From contig NZ_CP098740.1 in the NCBI RefSeq assembly GCF_026167665.1, positions 3,472,001 to 3,536,000 of the forward strand: a DNA stretch of 64,000 bases, given 5' to 3'. The notes beneath the pieces are model-generated. The model saw nothing but the letters and a program-made list of their open reading frames with translations, was not told the origin of the DNA and searched no databases. This document shows positions 1 through 8,944 of the stretch, piece by piece (the stretch's first letter is position 1; each line of letters opens with the position of its first letter). The stretch is from Streptomyces drozdowiczii. GTDB lineage: Bacteria; Actinomycetota; Actinomycetes; Streptomycetales; Streptomycetaceae. The translations under genes and the position numbers were made by a program.

Positions 1-1
1 G

Positions 2-784
2 CTGCTTCATCTCCTCCACGGAGGCCGCGCCGAGCACCCGGTCGTCGCCCTCGGCCAGGAAGGCCGCGAAGCGGAGCAGATCCGCGGTCGTGGACCAGAG
101 CTGTCCGGCGGGCGCCATGAGGCCCAGGTCCTCCGCCGGTTCGGGGAGCAGGGCGTCCGCCCAGGGATGCACCGCCCAGCCGCCGGCGTGCGGAGCCTGG
201 GGGAGCGAGCTGGTCCGGTGCAGGCCGAGGGGTTCCAGCACCTCGCGGCGCAGCACCTCTTCCCAGGAAGCACCGCGCACGGCCTCGACCAGCGAACCGA
301 GCAGCGTATAGCCCGGGTTGGAGTAGTGGTGCCGGTTGCCGGGCGGATGCATCGCGACCTGCTCATCGAGCACGTCCGCGAGCGTGGGCCGCAAGCTGCC
401 GGGGGTCCGCTCCCACCAGGGCGCGGTCGTCTCGGCGCCGAGCCCCGCGCTGTGGCCGAGCAGCTGATGAATGGTCACGTCCCCCGCGCCGGTGCCGGGC
501 AGGTGCTTCTCCAGGGGATCCGCCAGGTCGAGCAGCCCTTCGTCACGCAGCCGCATCACCAGGACGGCGGTGAAGGTCTTGGTGAGGGACCCGATCCTGA
601 ATTGCGTCTCGGAGTCCGGGGCATGGCCGTCGACACAGCTGCGCGCACCCTCCCAGACCACCTGCCCCTGCCGTTGTACGGCGGCGACCAGAGAGGGGGT
701 TCGCCCTTCGGCCTGAGCCGTGGCGACGCGGTGCAGCAGGGCCCGCCGGGTACCGGGAAGCAACTGTTCAGCTGGAGAAGTCAT
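2..784 (-). CDS. Serine hydrolase, beta-lactamase/D-Ala-D-Ala carboxypeptidase family (3' end beyond the window)
   Basis: The reading frame starts with ATG at 784 (protein begins MTSPAEQLLPGTR) and runs off the left edge without a stop, giving 261 codons. An SLTK tetrad around residue 60 matches the SxxK nucleophile motif of class C beta-lactamases and DD-peptidases, and a YSN triplet around residue 148 matches the YxN motif. The third motif (HxG or KTG) would lie beyond the window. No clear signal peptide is visible, so the enzyme may be cytoplasmic, like many Streptomyces beta-lactamase-related esterases. Substrate is unknown. It lies 59 bp downstream of dnaB on the same strand. Family assignment is firm; true beta-lactamase activity is not implied. 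Confidence 0.8.
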   Translation of the reverse strand, partial: MTSPAEQLLPGTRRALLHRVATAQAEGRTPSLVAAVQRQGQVVWEGARSCVDGHAPDSETQFRIGSLTKTFTAVLVMRLRDEGLLDLADPLEKHLPGTGAGDVTIHQLLGHSAGLGAETTAPWWERTPGSLRPTLADVLDEQVAMHPPGNRHHYSNPGYTLLGSLVEAVRGASWEEVLRREVLEPLGLHRTSSLPQAPHAGGWAVHPWADALLPEPAEDLGLMAPAGQLWSTTADLLRFAAFLAEGDDRVLGAASVEEMKQ

Positions 785-843
785 CGTCAACAACTACCGT
801 CCGCCCCGACGGATGGCGACTCCATTTCCCGGCCCGGTACCGG

Positions 844-2322
844 TCAGGTCTGCGCCATGTCCACGAAGCGGGAGTAGTGGCCCTGGAAGGCGACGGTGAT
901 CGTCGCCGTGGGGCCGTTTCGGTGCTTGGCCACGATCAGGTCCGCCTCGCCGGCGCGCGGCGACTCCTTCTCGTACGCGTCCTCACGGTGCAGCAGGATC
1001 ACCATGTCGGCGTCCTGCTCGATGGAGCCGGACTCACGGAGGTCGGAGACCATCGGCTTCTTGTCCGTGCGCTGCTCGGGGCCACGGTTCAGCTGGGAGA
1101 GCGCGATGACCGGGAGCTGCAGCTCCTTGGCCAGGAGCTTGAGGTTTCGCGACATGTCGGAGACCTCCTGCTGGCGGCTCTCGGCGCGCTTCGAACCGCC
1201 GGACTGCATCAGCTGGAGATAGTCGATGACCACCAGCTTGAGGTCGTTGCGCTGCTTGAGGCGACGGCACTTCGCCCGGATCTCCATCATGGAGAGGTTG
1301 GGGGAGTCGTCGATGTAGAGCGGGGCCGCGGAGACGTCGGGCATCCGCCGGGCCAGCCGCGTCCAGTCCTCGTCGGTCATCGTGCCGGAGCGCATGTGGT
1401 GCAGGGCCACCCGCGCCTCGGCGGACAGCAGACGCATCGCGATCTCGTTCCGCCCCATTTCCAGGGAGAAGATCACGCTGGGCATGTTGCTCTTGATCGA
1501 GCAGGCACGGGCGAAGTCCAGGGCGAGGGTCGACTTACCCATGGCGGGACGGGCCGCGATGACGACCATCTGGCCGGGGTGCAGACCGTTGGTCAGGGCG
1601 TCGAGATCGGTGAACCCGGTGGGCACGCCCGTCATCTCGCCGCTGCGGGACCCGATCGCCTCGATCTCGTCGAGGGCGCCTTCCATGATGTCGCCGAGCG
1701 GCAGGTAGTCCTCGCTGGTCCGCTGCTCGGTGACGGCGTAGATCTCCGCCTGGGCCGAGTTCACGATGTCGTCGACATCGCCGTCGGCCGCGTATCCCAT
1801 CTGCGTGATCTTCGTACCGGCTTCCACGAGCCGCCGCAGAACCGCGCGTTCGTGGACGATCTCCGCGTAGTACGAGGCGTTGGCCGCCGTCGGCACGGAC
1901 TGGACCAGGGTGTGCAGATACGGCGCCCCGCCCACCTTGGTGATCTCGCCGCGCTTGACCAGCTCGGCGGCCACGGTGATCGGGTCGGCCGGCTCACCCT
2001 TGGCGTAGAGGTCGAGGATCGCCTGATAGACGGTCTCGTGCGCGGGACGGTAGAAGTCGTGGCCCTTGATGATCTCCACGACGTCGGCGATGGCGTCCTT
2101 GGACAGGAGCATGCCGCCGAGCACGGACTGCTCCGCGTCCAGGTCCTGGGGCGGCACCCGCTCGAAGCCCGGTGAACCGCCTTCCCAGTCATGGGACTCC
2201 CGGCTGCGGTCATGGCGGTCGCCACGGTCCCGGTCCTCACCCCGGCGCTGGCGGGATACGGGCAGCCGGTCACTGGGGCCGGTGTCCGCCCAGGGGTCGT
2301 CCAGGGGTTCGGGAATGCTCAC
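844..2322 (-). CDS. dnaB: Replicative DNA helicase DnaB
   Basis: This is the hexameric helicase that unwinds the fork ahead of the replisome. The chosen GTG start at 2322 has GGAGG about 8 nt upstream and gives 492 aa; the open frame continues further upstream but reads like non-coding sequence. An N-terminal acidic/Arg-rich extension (about residues 1-55) precedes the DnaB N-domain starting near PPQDLDAEQSVLGG. The RecA-like domain carries Walker A ARPAMGKST (257-265), SLEM (286-289) and Walker B LVVIDYLQLM (363-372). The length shows there is no intein, unlike the mycobacterial DnaB. A cluster of DnaA-box-like sequences lies 180-270 bp upstream of the start. Confidence 0.97.
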   Translation of the reverse strand: MSIPEPLDDPWADTGPSDRLPVSRQRRGEDRDRGDRHDRSRESHDWEGGSPGFERVPPQDLDAEQSVLGGMLLSKDAIADVVEIIKGHDFYRPAHETVYQAILDLYAKGEPADPITVAAELVKRGEITKVGGAPYLHTLVQSVPTAANASYYAEIVHERAVLRRLVEAGTKITQMGYAADGDVDDIVNSAQAEIYAVTEQRTSEDYLPLGDIMEGALDEIEAIGSRSGEMTGVPTGFTDLDALTNGLHPGQMVVIAARPAMGKSTLALDFARACSIKSNMPSVIFSLEMGRNEIAMRLLSAEARVALHHMRSGTMTDEDWTRLARRMPDVSAAPLYIDDSPNLSMMEIRAKCRRLKQRNDLKLVVIDYLQLMQSGGSKRAESRQQEVSDMSRNLKLLAKELQLPVIALSQLNRGPEQRTDKKPMVSDLRESGSIEQDADMVILLHREDAYEKESPRAGEADLIVAKHRNGPTATITVAFQGHYSRFVDMAQT

Positions 2323-2781
2323 CCGGCCACCTCCTCCCGTCCGCTCCGCGGACCTAGCCGTGCTCCTCTTTCTTACGGCACGGCACCGACAAACAAGAGC
2401 CCCGACTCCGGTTCCGGTGTGTCGAGTTCTGCGGTCTCGCAGAGCCGAAACAGGGTGGGGGCGCCGGACTACGGTAGGCGGCTCGGCACCGTCAGCCAAT
2501 CTGGTTATCCACAGGCCCTGTGGACGAGCGACCAGATGCTGTGGAGAACCCCCCGGAACCTGTGCACGGACCGGGGGACAGCACTGTGGACAAACTCATA
2601 GGCCACCTGCAAATACCGCCGTGACCTGCACTTTTCCCATCCACCGGCTGTGGGGGAGAAAAAGTTGAACGGTCGGGGCGAGATCATCGCGTGTCCGGTG
2701 CAAGAGTTGCCCACAGGCAAGAAAATGTAAGGACCCAGAGCCGATTGCATCTCTTACCTGTGGAAGATTAGATTGACTGCC
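2323..2781. promoter_or_regulatory. Intergenic region between divergent dnaB and the MATE gene, with DnaA-box cluster
   Basis: This 459-bp gap separates divergently transcribed genes. It contains DnaA-box-like nonamers: TTATCCACA at 2505-2513 (+), TCGTCCACA on the minus strand at 2519-2527, TTCTCCACA on the minus strand at 2540-2548 and a perfect TTGTCCACA on the minus strand at 2585-2593. A weaker TTGCCCACA lies at 2707-2715. The Streptomyces consensus is TTGTCCACA. Four boxes in 89 bp is well above chance for this GC content, so DnaA control of dnaB is a reasonable inference, but no promoter elements could be fixed by eye. Confidence 0.6.
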
Positions 2782-4119
2782 ATGATCCAGCCACCGGGAA
2801 CCCCGTCTTCCCGCCGCCGACGGCACGACCGCGAGATCATCGCGCTCGCCGTCCCGGCCTTCGGCGCGCTCGTGGCCGAGCCGCTGTTCGTGATGGTCGA
2901 CAGCGCGATCGTCGGCCATCTCGGCACCCCCCAGCTGGCAGGACTGGCGGTCGCCGCCGCCCTTCTGACGACCGCGGTGAGCATCTTCGTCTTCCTCGCG
3001 TACGCCACCACGGCAGCGGTCGCCCGCCGGGTGGGCGCCGGCGATCTGGCCTCGGCGATCCGGCAGGGCATGGACGGCATCTGGCTGGCTCTCCTGCTCG
3101 GCCTCGCCGTCATCGCCCTGACGCTCCCCCTGGCTCCCTGGCTCGTCGACGTGTTCGGCGCCTCCTCCACCGCGGCGCCCCACGCCATCACCTATCTCCG
3201 GATCTCCAGCCTCGGCATCCCCGCGATGCTGGTGGTGCTGGCCGCGACCGGCGTGCTCCGGGGCCTCCAGGACACCCGCACCCCGCTCTACGTCGCCATC
3301 GGCGGTTTCGCCGCCAACGCGGCCCTCAACGCCGGCCTCGTATACGGCGCCGGTCTGGGCATCGCCGGATCGGCCTGGGGCACCGTCATCGCCCAGCTCG
3401 CGATGGCCGTCGCATATCTGGTCGTCGTCGTGCGGGGCGCCCGGCGCCACGGCGCGTCGCTGCGCCCGGACGCCGCGGGCATCAGGGCCTGCGCCCAGGC
3501 GGGTGCGCCCCTCCTGGTCCGGACGCTGTCGCTGCGGGCCGTCCTGCTCATCGCCACCGCGGTCGCCGCCCGGCTCGGCGACACCGATATCGCCGCCCAT
3601 CAGATCGTCCTCTCCCTGTGGAGCCTGATGGCCTTCGCCCTGGACGCCATCGCCATCGCCGGGCAGGCCATCATCGGGCGATACCTGGGTGCGGACGACG
3701 CGCAGGGCGCACGCGAGGCATGCCGCCGGATGGTGGAGTGGGGGATCGCGTCCGGTGTGGTCCTGGGCGTACTGATCGTCCTGGCCCGCCCGCTCTTCGT
3801 CCCGCTGTTCACCAGCGACACGGCGGTCCAGGATGCGCTGCTGCCCGCCCTCCTGGTGGTGGCGGCCACCCAGCCGATCGCCGGCGTCGTCTTCGTCCTG
3901 GACGGCGTGCTCATGGGCGCCGGCGACGGGCCGTACCTTGCGTGGGCCATGCTCGTGACGCTGGCCGTCTTCGCTCCTGCGGCGCTCCTGGTCCCCACCC
4001 TGGGCGGCGGGCTCGGCGCCCTGTGGGGCGCGATGGCGCTGATGATGATCGTCCGGATGGCGACGCTATGGCTCCGTACCCGCTCGGGAAAGTGGCTGGT
4101 CACCGGCGCGACCCGCTGA
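2782..4119 (+). CDS. MATE family efflux transporter (DinF-like)
   Basis: A 445-residue polytopic membrane protein with about 12 hydrophobic segments in two similar halves, typical of the MATE/DinF branch of the MOP superfamily, which exports drugs or cations using Na+ or H+ gradients. The first helix region reads EIIALAVPAFGALVAEPLFVM, and a VDSAIVGHLGTPQLAG motif follows, characteristic of MATE proteins. The ATG at 2782 is preferred; an in-frame TTG at 2773 sits closer to the weak GGAAGA ribosome-binding-like sequence, so the start is uncertain by three codons. It is transcribed away from dnaB and ends at a parS site and terminator. Substrate unknown. Confidence 0.9.
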   Translation: MIQPPGTPSSRRRRHDREIIALAVPAFGALVAEPLFVMVDSAIVGHLGTPQLAGLAVAAALLTTAVSIFVFLAYATTAAVARRVGAGDLASAIRQGMDGIWLALLLGLAVIALTLPLAPWLVDVFGASSTAAPHAITYLRISSLGIPAMLVVLAATGVLRGLQDTRTPLYVAIGGFAANAALNAGLVYGAGLGIAGSAWGTVIAQLAMAVAYLVVVVRGARRHGASLRPDAAGIRACAQAGAPLLVRTLSLRAVLLIATAVAARLGDTDIAAHQIVLSLWSLMAFALDAIAIAGQAIIGRYLGADDAQGAREACRRMVEWGIASGVVLGVLIVLARPLFVPLFTSDTAVQDALLPALLVVAATQPIAGVVFVLDGVLMGAGDGPYLAWAMLVTLAVFAPAALLVPTLGGGLGALWGAMALMMIVRMATLWLRTRSGKWLVTGATR

Positions 4120-4131
4120 CGACCCCGGCAT

Positions 4132-4145
4132 GTTTCACGTGAAAC
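4132..4145. other. parS: parS centromere-like site
   Basis: A perfect copy of the palindrome GTTTCACGTGAAAC, the ParB-binding site of Streptomyces and most other bacteria. It sits 12 bp past the MATE stop codon and 3 bp before the terminator hairpin that separates the convergent MATE and rplI genes. Confidence 0.92.
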
Positions 4146-4148
4146 GGC

Positions 4149-4180
4149 GAAGGGCCGCACCCCGGAGGGTGCGGCCCTTC
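4149..4180. terminator. Bidirectional terminator hairpin between the MATE gene and rplI
   Basis: A perfect 14-bp stem (GAAGGGCCGCACCC pairing with GGGTGCGGCCCTTC) with a CGGA tetraloop lies between convergent genes. There is no long T tract, as is usual in Streptomyces. Confidence 0.85.
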
Positions 4181-4206
4181 ACTGTTCTGCTGAGGTTGCG
4201 GCCCGA

Positions 4207-4653
4207 TCAGGCAGCAACGACCTCGACGCCGAGCTTCGCAGCGACCTCGGGGTGCAGACGGACGGACACCTGGTGCCCACCCAGCGTCTTGATCGGCGAA
4301 CCGAGCTCGACGCGACGCTTGTCGACGTCCGGGCCACCGGCGGCCTTGATCGCCGAGGCGATGTCGGCCGGCGTGACGGAGCCGAAGAGCCGACCGGCGT
4401 CGCCGGAGCGAACGGCCAGACGGACCTTGACGGCCTCGAGCTTGGCCTTGACCTCGTTGGCCTGCTCGATCGTCGCGATCTCGTGGATCTTGCGGGCGCG
4501 GCGGATCTGCGCCACGTCCTTCTCGCCGCCCTTGGTCCAGCGGATGGCGAAGCCACGCGGAACCAGGTAGTTGCGGGCGTACCCGTCCTTGACGTCGACG
4601 ACGTCGCCAGCGGCACCGAGGCCGGTGACTTCCTGGGTGAGGATGATCTTCAT
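4207..4653 (-). CDS. rplI: 50S ribosomal protein bL9
   Basis: The 148-aa product begins [29 protein letters not shown] in composition, the classic bL9 N-terminal domain with the conserved [15 protein letters not shown] stretch, followed by a long central helix and the C-terminal RNA-binding domain. Length equals the family norm. It is the last gene of the rpsF-ssb-rpsR-rplI operon, 18 bp after rpsR, and is followed by the terminator at 4149-4180. Confidence 0.98.
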   Translation of the reverse strand: MKIILTQEVTGLGAAGDVVDVKDGYARNYLVPRGFAIRWTKGGEKDVAQIRRARKIHEIATIEQANEVKAKLEAVKVRLAVRSGDAGRLFGSVTPADIASAIKAAGGPDVDKRRVELGSPIKTLGGHQVSVRLHPEVAAKLGVEVVAA

Positions 4654-4671
4654 GATTCGGTCACCCTTCCC

Positions 4672-4908
4672 TTATCGCGCGGTGGACGTGTAGGGCAGCA
4701 GCGCCATCTCACGGCTGTTCTTGACTGCCGTGGCGACGTCACGCTGGTGCTGCGTGCAGTTGCCGGTGACGCGGCGGGCACGGATCTTGCCGCGGTCGGA
4801 AATGAACTTCCGCAGCATGTTCGTGTCCTTGTAGTCCACGTACTGGGTCTTGTCCTTGCAGAACGCGCAGACCTTCTTCTTAGGCTTGCGCACAGGCGGC
4901 TTCGCCAT
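4672..4908 (-). CDS. rpsR: 30S ribosomal protein bS18 (zinc-binding type)
   Basis: A 78-aa basic protein starting [17 protein letters not shown]. The CAFC pair near residues 14-17 plus a later GNCTQHQRD give the cysteines of the C+ form of bS18, which binds zinc. In Streptomyces, cysteine-free paralogues of such ribosomal proteins are usually encoded elsewhere under Zur control. The gene lies 43 bp after ssb and 18 bp before rplI in the same operon. bS18 pairs with bS6, encoded at the head of the operon, on the 30S platform. Confidence 0.98.
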   Translation of the reverse strand: MAKPPVRKPKKKVCAFCKDKTQYVDYKDTNMLRKFISDRGKIRARRVTGNCTQHQRDVATAVKNSREMALLPYTSTAR

Positions 4909-4951
4909 GGTGTTTCTCCTGTGTGATCAAGAAGTGGGGGTACGAGCTGCC

Positions 4952-5548
4952 CTAGAAGGGGGGCTCGTCCGAGTAGCCGCCGCCGGAACCGCCGGAGCTT
5001 CCGCCCCAGCCGCCTCCGCCTTGCTGGCCCCCGCCCTGGCCGCCGGCCGGAGCGCTCGTGGCCCACGGGTCGTCGGCGGGAGCACCGCCGCCGCCCTGCT
5101 GGCCACCACCGGGACCGCCGCCCCAGTTTCCGCCGCCCTGCTGGCCGCCGCCGTATCCACCCTGGCCGCCCTGGCCACCACGACCGGTGGTCTTGGTGAC
5201 CTTGGCCGTGGCGTTCTTGAGGCTGGGGCCGACTTCCTCGACATCCAGCTCGTAGACCGTGCGCTTGACGCCCTCGCGGTCCTCGTAGGACCGCTGCTTC
5301 AGCCGGCCCTGCACGACAACGCGCATGCCTCGCGTGAGCGACTCGGCGACGTTCTCCGCCGCCTGCCGCCAGACCGAGCAGGTGAGGAACAGGCCTTCGC
5401 CGTCCTTCCACTCATTGGTCTGCCGGTCGAAGATGCGGGGAGTGGACGCGACACGGAACTTCGCGACCGCCGCACCGGACGGGGTGAAGCGCAGCTCGGG
5501 GTCGTCGACGAGATTGCCGACGACCGTGATGACGGTCTCGCCTGCCAT
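4952..5548 (-). CDS. ssb: Single-stranded DNA-binding protein SSB
   Basis: The 198-aa product has an N-terminal OB fold (residues 1 to about 115) starting [21 protein letters not shown], then a long Gly/Gln-rich flexible linker (about 120-190), and ends in the acidic tip SDEPPF, the docking tail for partners such as PriA, RecO and Pol III chi-like proteins. The linker contains several [12 protein letters not shown] repeats. It is placed between rpsF and rpsR, as in most bacteria. This is the essential replication SSB; Streptomyces often carries a second, shorter paralogue elsewhere. Confidence 0.97.
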   Translation of the reverse strand: MAGETVITVVGNLVDDPELRFTPSGAAVAKFRVASTPRIFDRQTNEWKDGEGLFLTCSVWRQAAENVAESLTRGMRVVVQGRLKQRSYEDREGVKRTVYELDVEEVGPSLKNATAKVTKTTGRGGQGGQGGYGGGQQGGGNWGGGPGGGQQGGGGAPADDPWATSAPAGGQGGGQQGGGGWGGSSGGSGGGYSDEPPF

Positions 5549-5622
5549 GGGTGAACCTCTCGGCGGGGATTGCTTCTGGCTGCTTGCTGCTACTCGAACC
5601 CGATGACCACTGAGCTAGAAGC

Positions 5623-5913
5623 TCAGTGGATCTCGGGACGGAGGACCTTGGTCCGGAGGACCGACTCGTTCAGGTTCATCTGGCGGTCGAGCTCCTTGAC
5701 GACCGCAGGCTCGGCCTGCAGGTCGATGACCGAGTAGATGCCCTCGGGCTTCTTCTTGATCTCGTAAGCGAGACGACGACGGCCCCAGGTGTCGACCTTC
5801 TCAACCTTTCCTTCGCCCTCACGGACGACGGAGAGGAAGTTCTCGATCAGCGGGGAGACTGCTCGCTCCTCGAGATCGGGGTCGAGGATGACCATCACCT
5901 CGTAGTGACGCAT
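5623..5913 (-). CDS. rpsF: 30S ribosomal protein bS6
   Basis: The 96-aa product starts [19 protein letters not shown] and ends [11 protein letters not shown], a full-length bS6 with its ferredoxin-like fold. The ATG at 5913 was chosen because GGAGGTGG lies 7 nt upstream; the longer open frame upstream is not conserved-looking. First gene of the rpsF-ssb-rpsR-rplI operon. Confidence 0.98.
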   Translation of the reverse strand: MRHYEVMVILDPDLEERAVSPLIENFLSVVREGEGKVEKVDTWGRRRLAYEIKKKPEGIYSVIDLQAEPAVVKELDRQMNLNESVLRTKVLRPEIH

Positions 5914-6191
5914 GTGGAACCCACCTCCTTTGGACTCAGCGGCCACGGTCGTTCCGTGGCAGGAGGGTCGTGATGCGTTGAGCAACGGTGCCCGAGTAAA
6001 ACAGCCCCCACTGACAACGCCCTCGATGAGGAGGGACGGTCCATGCGGGCCTGGGCAGACACCGGTGCAGACCGTCCAGACTACCCGTAGACCGCCTTCC
6101 GGTTGAAATCCGGTGGTCAGGGGACGCAATCTGTACACATCGGGTGTGAGCGGCGCCACAACCGCGCCGCATGTCGGCCAGGAGGTACTCC

Positions 6192-6506
6192 ATGGCACAC
6201 GTAACGCGGACCCGCCCCTCCGTCTCCCTCTTCGCCACGGACGGCAGGCCCCATCCGCTGCAGGACGCGCTCGTGGTGGTCACGCTCGTCCTCGGCGCCC
6301 TCGCCTTCATCTCGGCGATGTTCCACAACCTGCACCTGCTCAGCTCATGGGCGGGCCTCATCGGGATCCTCACGGGGGCGTACGGCCAGTACATCTCCGT
6401 CACCACGCGCGAGAGGTTCCCACTGATCATCGGCATGGGCGCGTCCGCCCTCGGGTTCTTCCTCGGCATGGCCCACGGCGGACTCTTCGGCGGCGTGATC
6501 GGCTGA
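6192..6506 (+). CDS. Small conserved Streptomyces membrane protein
   Basis: A 104-aa protein with three hydrophobic stretches: [19 protein letters not shown], a segment around [18 protein letters not shown], and a C-terminal segment [20 protein letters not shown]. The start ATG at 6192 follows a strong GGAGGT at 6181-6186. It is divergent from rpsF. Function unknown; a homologue occupies the same place in S. coelicolor. No catalytic motif is visible. Confidence 0.82.
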   Translation: MAHVTRTRPSVSLFATDGRPHPLQDALVVVTLVLGALAFISAMFHNLHLLSSWAGLIGILTGAYGQYISVTTRERFPLIIGMGASALGFFLGMAHGGLFGGVIG

Positions 6507-6668
6507 CCCCTCGGGTCCGGCCCGGGCGGCTCCGTCACCGGACGGGGCCGCCCCCGCACGCGTACAGGCACACGGGGCCAGACCGCTCGCTCCACGGCCA
6601 CAGTAGGCTTCGGCGCGAGAGCCGGAGCCCCTGACCGATGGGGACACACCTGCCGAGGAGCGCCCCGC

Positions 6669-7787
6669 ATGAGCCTGACCCTGAGGACCATCAGCCGAGA
6701 GCAGCATCTGGCGTACATCCAGAGTCTGCCCGCGGCCAGCCACATGCAGGTCCCGGCCTGGGCGGACGTGAAGGCCGAGTGGCGCTCCGAGAGCCTGGGC
6801 TGGTTCGACAAGACCGGCCAGCTCGTCGGCGCCGGCCTGGTGCTCTACCGGCAGCTCCCCAAGATCAAGCGCTATCTCGCGTACCTGCCCGAGGGCCCGG
6901 TCATCAACTGGTACGCCCCGAACCTGAGCGACTGGCTCGAGCCGATGCTCGCCCACCTCAAGCAGCAGGGCGCCTTCTCCGTGAAGATGGGCCCGCCGGT
7001 GATCATCCGCCGCTGGGACGCCGCGGCCATCAAGGCCGGCATCCAGGACCCGGACGTGAAGCGCCTGCGCGACGTCGAGGCCACGCACATCGAGCCGCGC
7101 GCCTTCGAGGTCGCCGACCGGCTGCGGAAGATGGGCTGGCAGCAGGGCGAGGACGGCGGCGCCGGCTTCGGTGACGTACAGCCCCGCTACGTCTTCCAGG
7201 TGCCGCTGGCGAACCGCTCGCTGGAGGACGTCCACAAGGGCTTCAACCAGCTCTGGCGGCGCAACATCAAGAAGGCCGAGAAGGCCGGCGTCGAGGTCGT
7301 CCAGGGCAGCTACGCGGAGCTCTCGGAGTGGCAGCGGCTCTACGAGATCACGGCGGAGCGCGACCGCTTCCGCCCGCGCCCGCTCGGCTACTTCCAGCGC
7401 ATGTGGACGGCCCTCAACAGCGAGGACCCCAACCGGATGCGGCTCTACTTCGCCCGTCACGAGGGCGAGAACGTCGCGGCGGCGACCATGCTGATCGTCG
7501 GCGGACACGTCTGGTACTCGTACGGCGCCTCGGCCAACCACAAGCGCGAGGTCCGCCCCTCGAACGCGATGCAGTGGCGGATGCTGCGCGACGCGTACGC
7601 CATGGGCGCCACGGTCTACGACCTGCGCGGCATCTCCGACTCGCTGGACGAGACCGACCACCTCTTCGGCCTGATCCAGTTCAAGGTCGGCACCGGCGGG
7701 CAGGCGGCGGAGTACCTCGGCGAGTGGGACTTCCCGCTCAACAAGCTGCTGCACAAGGCGCTCGACATCTACATGTCACGCCGCTGA
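6669..7787 (+). CDS. femX: FemX/FemAB-type peptidoglycan bridge aminoacyltransferase
   Basis: A 372-aa FemABX-family (tandem GNAT fold) protein. These enzymes use aminoacyl-tRNA to add the interpeptide amino acid to the lysine or LL-diaminopimelate of lipid II; in Streptomyces the bridge is one glycine. Family features include the N-terminal SHMQVPAWADVKAEW, the mid-protein NQLWRRNIKKAEKAGVEV helix and the C-terminal YDLRGISDSLDETDHLFGLIQFKVGTGG. The ATG at 6669 has GAGGAG upstream. A PLP racemase-like gene follows on the same strand. The symbol is by analogy with S. coelicolor femX. Confidence 0.88.
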   Translation: MSLTLRTISREQHLAYIQSLPAASHMQVPAWADVKAEWRSESLGWFDKTGQLVGAGLVLYRQLPKIKRYLAYLPEGPVINWYAPNLSDWLEPMLAHLKQQGAFSVKMGPPVIIRRWDAAAIKAGIQDPDVKRLRDVEATHIEPRAFEVADRLRKMGWQQGEDGGAGFGDVQPRYVFQVPLANRSLEDVHKGFNQLWRRNIKKAEKAGVEVVQGSYAELSEWQRLYEITAERDRFRPRPLGYFQRMWTALNSEDPNRMRLYFARHEGENVAAATMLIVGGHVWYSYGASANHKREVRPSNAMQWRMLRDAYAMGATVYDLRGISDSLDETDHLFGLIQFKVGTGGQAAEYLGEWDFPLNKLLHKALDIYMSRR

Positions 7788-7893
7788 TCCGGGCCCCACA
7801 GCTGACGAAACCGGCTCCATTGGTTTCAATGGGGCCTGAACACGCTTCTCCTCCCTGATCCACCGCAGCCACCAGAAGGGTTCCGGACCGGCC

Positions 7894-8925
7894 ATGGCGC
7901 TCTCCCTGTACGTCGACACCGCGCGCTGGCGGGCGCACCAGAAATCCGTTATCGACCAGTTCCCCGGCATCGTGCCGGTCTGCAAGGGCAACGGGTACGG
8001 CTTCGGTCACGAGCGGCTGGCCGACGAGGCGATCCGCTTCGGGTCCGACATCCTCGCGGTCGGCACCACCTACGAGGCCGCCCGCATCAAGGACTGGTTC
8101 AGCGGTGACCTGCTGGTCCTCACGCCGTTCCGGCGCGGTGAGGAACCGGTGCCGCTGCCCGACCGCGTCGTACGGTCCGTCTCCTCCGTGGACGGGGTGC
8201 ACGCCCTGGTGGGCGCCCGGGTCGTCATCGAGTGCATGAGCTCCATGAAGCGCCACGGCGTCAAGGAGGAGGAGCTCGGGCAGCTGCACGCGGCCATCGA
8301 GGACGTACGCCTCGAAGGCTTCGCCCTCCACCTGCCGCTGGACCGTACGGACGGGTCGGACGCGGTCGAGGAGGTCATCGCGTGGATGGACCGCCTCCGG
8401 GCGGCCCGGCTCCCGCTGCACACGATGTTCGTAAGCCACCTCCGCGCCGACGAGCTCGCCCGGCTGCAGCAGCAGTTCCCGCAGACCAGGTTCCGCGCCC
8501 GCATCGGCACCCGGCTCTGGCTCGGGGACCACGAGGCGACGGAGTACCGGGGGGCCGTGCTCGACGTCACCCGCGTCGTCAAGGGCGACCGGTTCGGCTA
8601 CCGGCAGCAGAAGGCGGCCTCCGACGGCTGGCTGGTCGTCGTCGCCGGCGGCACCTCGCACGGCGTGGGCCTGGAGGCCCCGAAGGCGCTGCACGGCGTG
8701 ATGCCGCGCGCCAAGGGTGTCGCCCGGGCGGGCCTGGCCACGGTGAACCGCAACCTGTCCCCGTTCGTCTGGGCCGGCAAGCAGCGCTGGTTCGCCGAAC
8801 CGCCGCACATGCAGGTGTCGATCCTGTTCGTGCCCTCGGACGCCGAGGAGCCCCGGGTGGGCGACGAACTGGTGGCCCACCTGCGCCACACGACCACGCA
8901 GTACGACCGCATCGTCGAACGCTGA
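7894..8925 (+). CDS. Alanine racemase-like PLP protein (fold type III)
   Basis: The 343-aa product resembles the N-terminal TIM-barrel of alanine racemase: the segment VPVCKGNGYGFG (residues 27-38) corresponds to the PLP-lysine motif, with K31 as the likely Schiff-base lysine. Canonical Alr has VVKADAYGHG, so this is a divergent family member. The C-terminal part (SHGVGLEAPKALHG and beyond) does not obviously carry the usual catalytic tyrosine. It follows femX by 106 bp, suggesting a cell-wall role, perhaps D/L-amino-acid supply or racemisation, but substrate cannot be read from the sequence. Confidence 0.78.
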   Translation: MALSLYVDTARWRAHQKSVIDQFPGIVPVCKGNGYGFGHERLADEAIRFGSDILAVGTTYEAARIKDWFSGDLLVLTPFRRGEEPVPLPDRVVRSVSSVDGVHALVGARVVIECMSSMKRHGVKEEELGQLHAAIEDVRLEGFALHLPLDRTDGSDAVEEVIAWMDRLRAARLPLHTMFVSHLRADELARLQQQFPQTRFRARIGTRLWLGDHEATEYRGAVLDVTRVVKGDRFGYRQQKAASDGWLVVVAGGTSHGVGLEAPKALHGVMPRAKGVARAGLATVNRNLSPFVWAGKQRWFAEPPHMQVSILFVPSDAEEPRVGDELVAHLRHTTTQYDRIVER

Positions 8926-8944
8926 GCCCGCGCGCCCGCCCCGC

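Noticed and set aside
877..2175. Long plus-strand open frame opposite dnaB
   Set aside because: It is the antisense shadow expected in very GC-rich coding DNA: His/Arg/Gly/Leu-rich, with no ribosome-binding site, opposite a clear dnaB.
844..2322. Possible intein in DnaB, as in mycobacteria
   Set aside because: The Walker motifs and their spacing are continuous and the length is normal, so no insertion is present.
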